The translations under genes were made by a program, and so were the position numbers. This document shows, piece by piece, positions 5,901 to 6,447 of a stretch of 6,447 bases of DNA. The notes beneath the pieces were generated by a model, which worked only from the letters and a program-made list of their open reading frames with translations, did no database searches and was not told the DNA's origin. The stretch's first letter is position 1, and the number at the start of each line of letters is the position of its first letter. Origin of the DNA: JAICQQ01 sp965651135 (GTDB taxonomy: Bacteria; Myxococcota_A; Polyangia; Polyangiales; Polyangiaceae); the NCBI GenBank assembly GCA_965651135.1, contig CBFGRJ010000420.1:1-6447 (forward strand). The letters are read 5' to 3'.

Positions 5901-6234
5901 GCTTGTCTCTATGTCGCAGGTCGAGCCACACGGCTCCCACTGTCGCCAAGCGGCAGACCATGGTGCGTCATACAAGCACCCTGGTCAAAGCTTCCGCCGG
6001 GCCGCCAGAAATGTCGCGTCCGTTCGAGGGCAATGGCGCCGCCACGGTCGAGCCCGACGCACTTAAGAAGCACTGAACATCGGCCGCTTGGTAGCAAGGT
6101 AATGGCGTGGGCATGCGCATGGAACAACGGCAATGGTCTCAAAAAAGGCAGGTTGGGCCCATCGAGGCAGAACGCAGCTGGCCGTTGTGAGCTTCACAAT
6201 CAAACCATGACGGTCACCACGTTTCGAGAGACTG
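5901..6234. other. Divergent intergenic region between lipoprotein and kinase-like genes
   Basis: These 334 bases separate the starts of two outward-facing genes, so promoters for both should lie here. Reading frames crossing it have no convincing protein features. Visible items are the TTGTGA/TCACAA dyad (6185-6199), an ATGCGCAT palindrome (6113-6120), a six-base A-run (6141-6146), and on the minus strand a TTGACC (5989-5984) that could be a -35 box but lacks a good -10 at normal spacing. No promoter can be called with confidence. Confidence 0.6.
6185..6199. promoter_or_regulatory. Candidate operator dyad TTGTGA-N3-TCACAA
   Basis: A perfect 6-bp inverted repeat with a 3-base spacer lies 35 bases before the start codon of the kinase-like gene. 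The half-site resembles TGTGA of CRP-family operators, but those have a 6-base spacer, so a CRP-type site is unlikely as it stands. The position, next to where a promoter must be, suits a dimeric repressor or activator site. As a 15-base dyad it could occur by chance. Confidence 0.38.
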
Positions 6235-6447
6235 ATGCACGAGCTGTTGGCGCGTCAACTGACGAAGGCCTTCGGTAGCCGCGAGGTTCCGGCAGAACTC
6301 GCCGAGTTCGTTGGTGCGGTCAACGCGGCGTACGAACAAGCCGATCGCGATCGGGCCATGCTCGAGCGATCGATGGAGCTCGCGTCGCAAGAGGGGTGTG
6401 TCAAAAACTTCGTGTTTGAGCCGAAGGGTGCTTCTTTGAAAGAAGAA
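6235..6447 (+). CDS. N-terminus of a probable sensor histidine kinase or related regulator, possibly interrupted
   Basis: ATG 6235 is the first ATG after an in-frame TGA at 6208-6210, with GAGAG just upstream as a ribosome-binding site. The frame stays open to the window edge (71 residues). Residues 1-53 (LLARQLTKAFG, then FVGAVNAAYEQADRDRAMLERSMELASQE) strongly resemble the N-terminal helix of many myxobacterial two-component sensor kinases, where AYxxADxDRxxLERSLELSSxEL precedes PAS or kinase domains. The resemblance ends sharply after E53. The expected continuation is a Leu/Arg-rich coiled coil, but the sequence reads GCVKNFVFEPKG instead, and neither other plus-strand frame restores it. 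This break coincides with the insertion-sequence-like end at 6394. The catalytic domains are not in the window, so the kinase identity rests on the N-terminal motif alone. Confidence 0.6.
   Translation, partial: MHELLARQLTKAFGSREVPAELAEFVGAVNAAYEQADRDRAMLERSMELASQEGCVKNFVFEPKGASLKEE
6394..6447. mobile_element. Possible insertion-sequence end (left part only)
   Basis: From about 6394 the sequence GGGTGTGTCAAAAACTTCG looks like the terminal inverted repeat of a transposable element. Ends of the form G(T)GTGTC-AAAAACTTCGTGT are, from memory, typical of IS256-like elements. It begins exactly where the kinase-like protein loses its family resemblance, and the DNA after it is richer in A and T than the preceding coding DNA. 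Only about 54 bases are present, with no transposase visible. The target duplication and the other end lie outside the window. Confidence 0.35.
6431..6445. repeat. Near-perfect palindrome at the window edge
   Basis: CTTCTTT (6431-6437) and AAAGAAG (6439-6445) are exact reverse complements around one central G. A single-base spacer makes a hairpin unlikely, so this would be a protein-binding dyad or chance. If the flanking sequence is an insertion-sequence end, it would sit just inside the terminal repeat, near where transposase transcription could start. Confidence 0.4.

Noticed and set aside
5479..6066. Long Pro-rich plus-strand reading frame of 195 codons
   Set aside because: It is the antisense image of the Gly-rich linker of the lipoprotein, and runs on into intergenic DNA. 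The minus strand has signal peptide, EGF and LRR features, while this frame has only low-complexity proline.
6185..6199. CRP binding site
   Set aside because: CRP-type sites need TGTGA-N6-TCACA; here the spacer is three bases, so only a generic operator dyad is claimed.
5874..6278. Plus-strand frame of 134 codons across the divergent region
   Set aside because: Its residues show no family signal, and it overlaps both the lipoprotein start and the kinase-like start.

Overview
The window looks like a piece of a high-GC chromosome from a myxobacterium-like bacterium (Myxococcota, most like the Polyangiales). This is inferred from protein style, not from a marker gene. The clues are an FHA protein with a long disordered linker, a MerR-type DNA-binding domain fused to TPR repeats, a lipoprotein with a very Gly/Ser/Thr-rich linker before EGF-like and leucine-rich repeats, and several small proteins without recognisable domains. 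No tRNA, rRNA, CRISPR array or phage gene is visible.

Left part (1-1537), all on the minus strand. Reading leftwards there is a 110-aa protein of unknown function (1205-1537), a 64-aa small protein (777-971), and the N-terminal 199 residues of an FHA-domain protein (1-597) that runs off the window. The gaps between them (233 and 179 bases) hold small hairpins, the best being a perfect 9-bp stem at 686-710.

Middle (1538-4456), on the plus strand after a divergent intergenic region. It holds a 176-aa protein of unknown function with basic ends (1809-2339), the MerR-HTH/TPR fusion (2467-3465), and 46 bases later a DUF808/YedI-family inner-membrane protein (3512-4456). The last two probably share a transcript.

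Right part. A 474-aa secreted lipoprotein (4476-5900, minus) converges on the YedI-like gene with only 19 bases between stop codons. It is divided by a 334-base divergent region, containing a TTGTGA-N3-TCACAA dyad, from a plus-strand gene beginning at 6235. That gene opens like the N-terminal helix of a sensor histidine kinase. About 53 codons in, the match stops abruptly at a sequence that looks like the terminal inverted repeat of an insertion sequence (from about 6394), so the kinase gene may be interrupted.

The genes do not form one evident pathway. The window reads as ordinary myxobacterial chromosome rich in signalling (FHA, MerR-TPR, kinase) and surface (LRR lipoprotein) functions. The items most worth checking are the possible insertion in the kinase gene, the MerR-TPR fusion, and the small unknown proteins.
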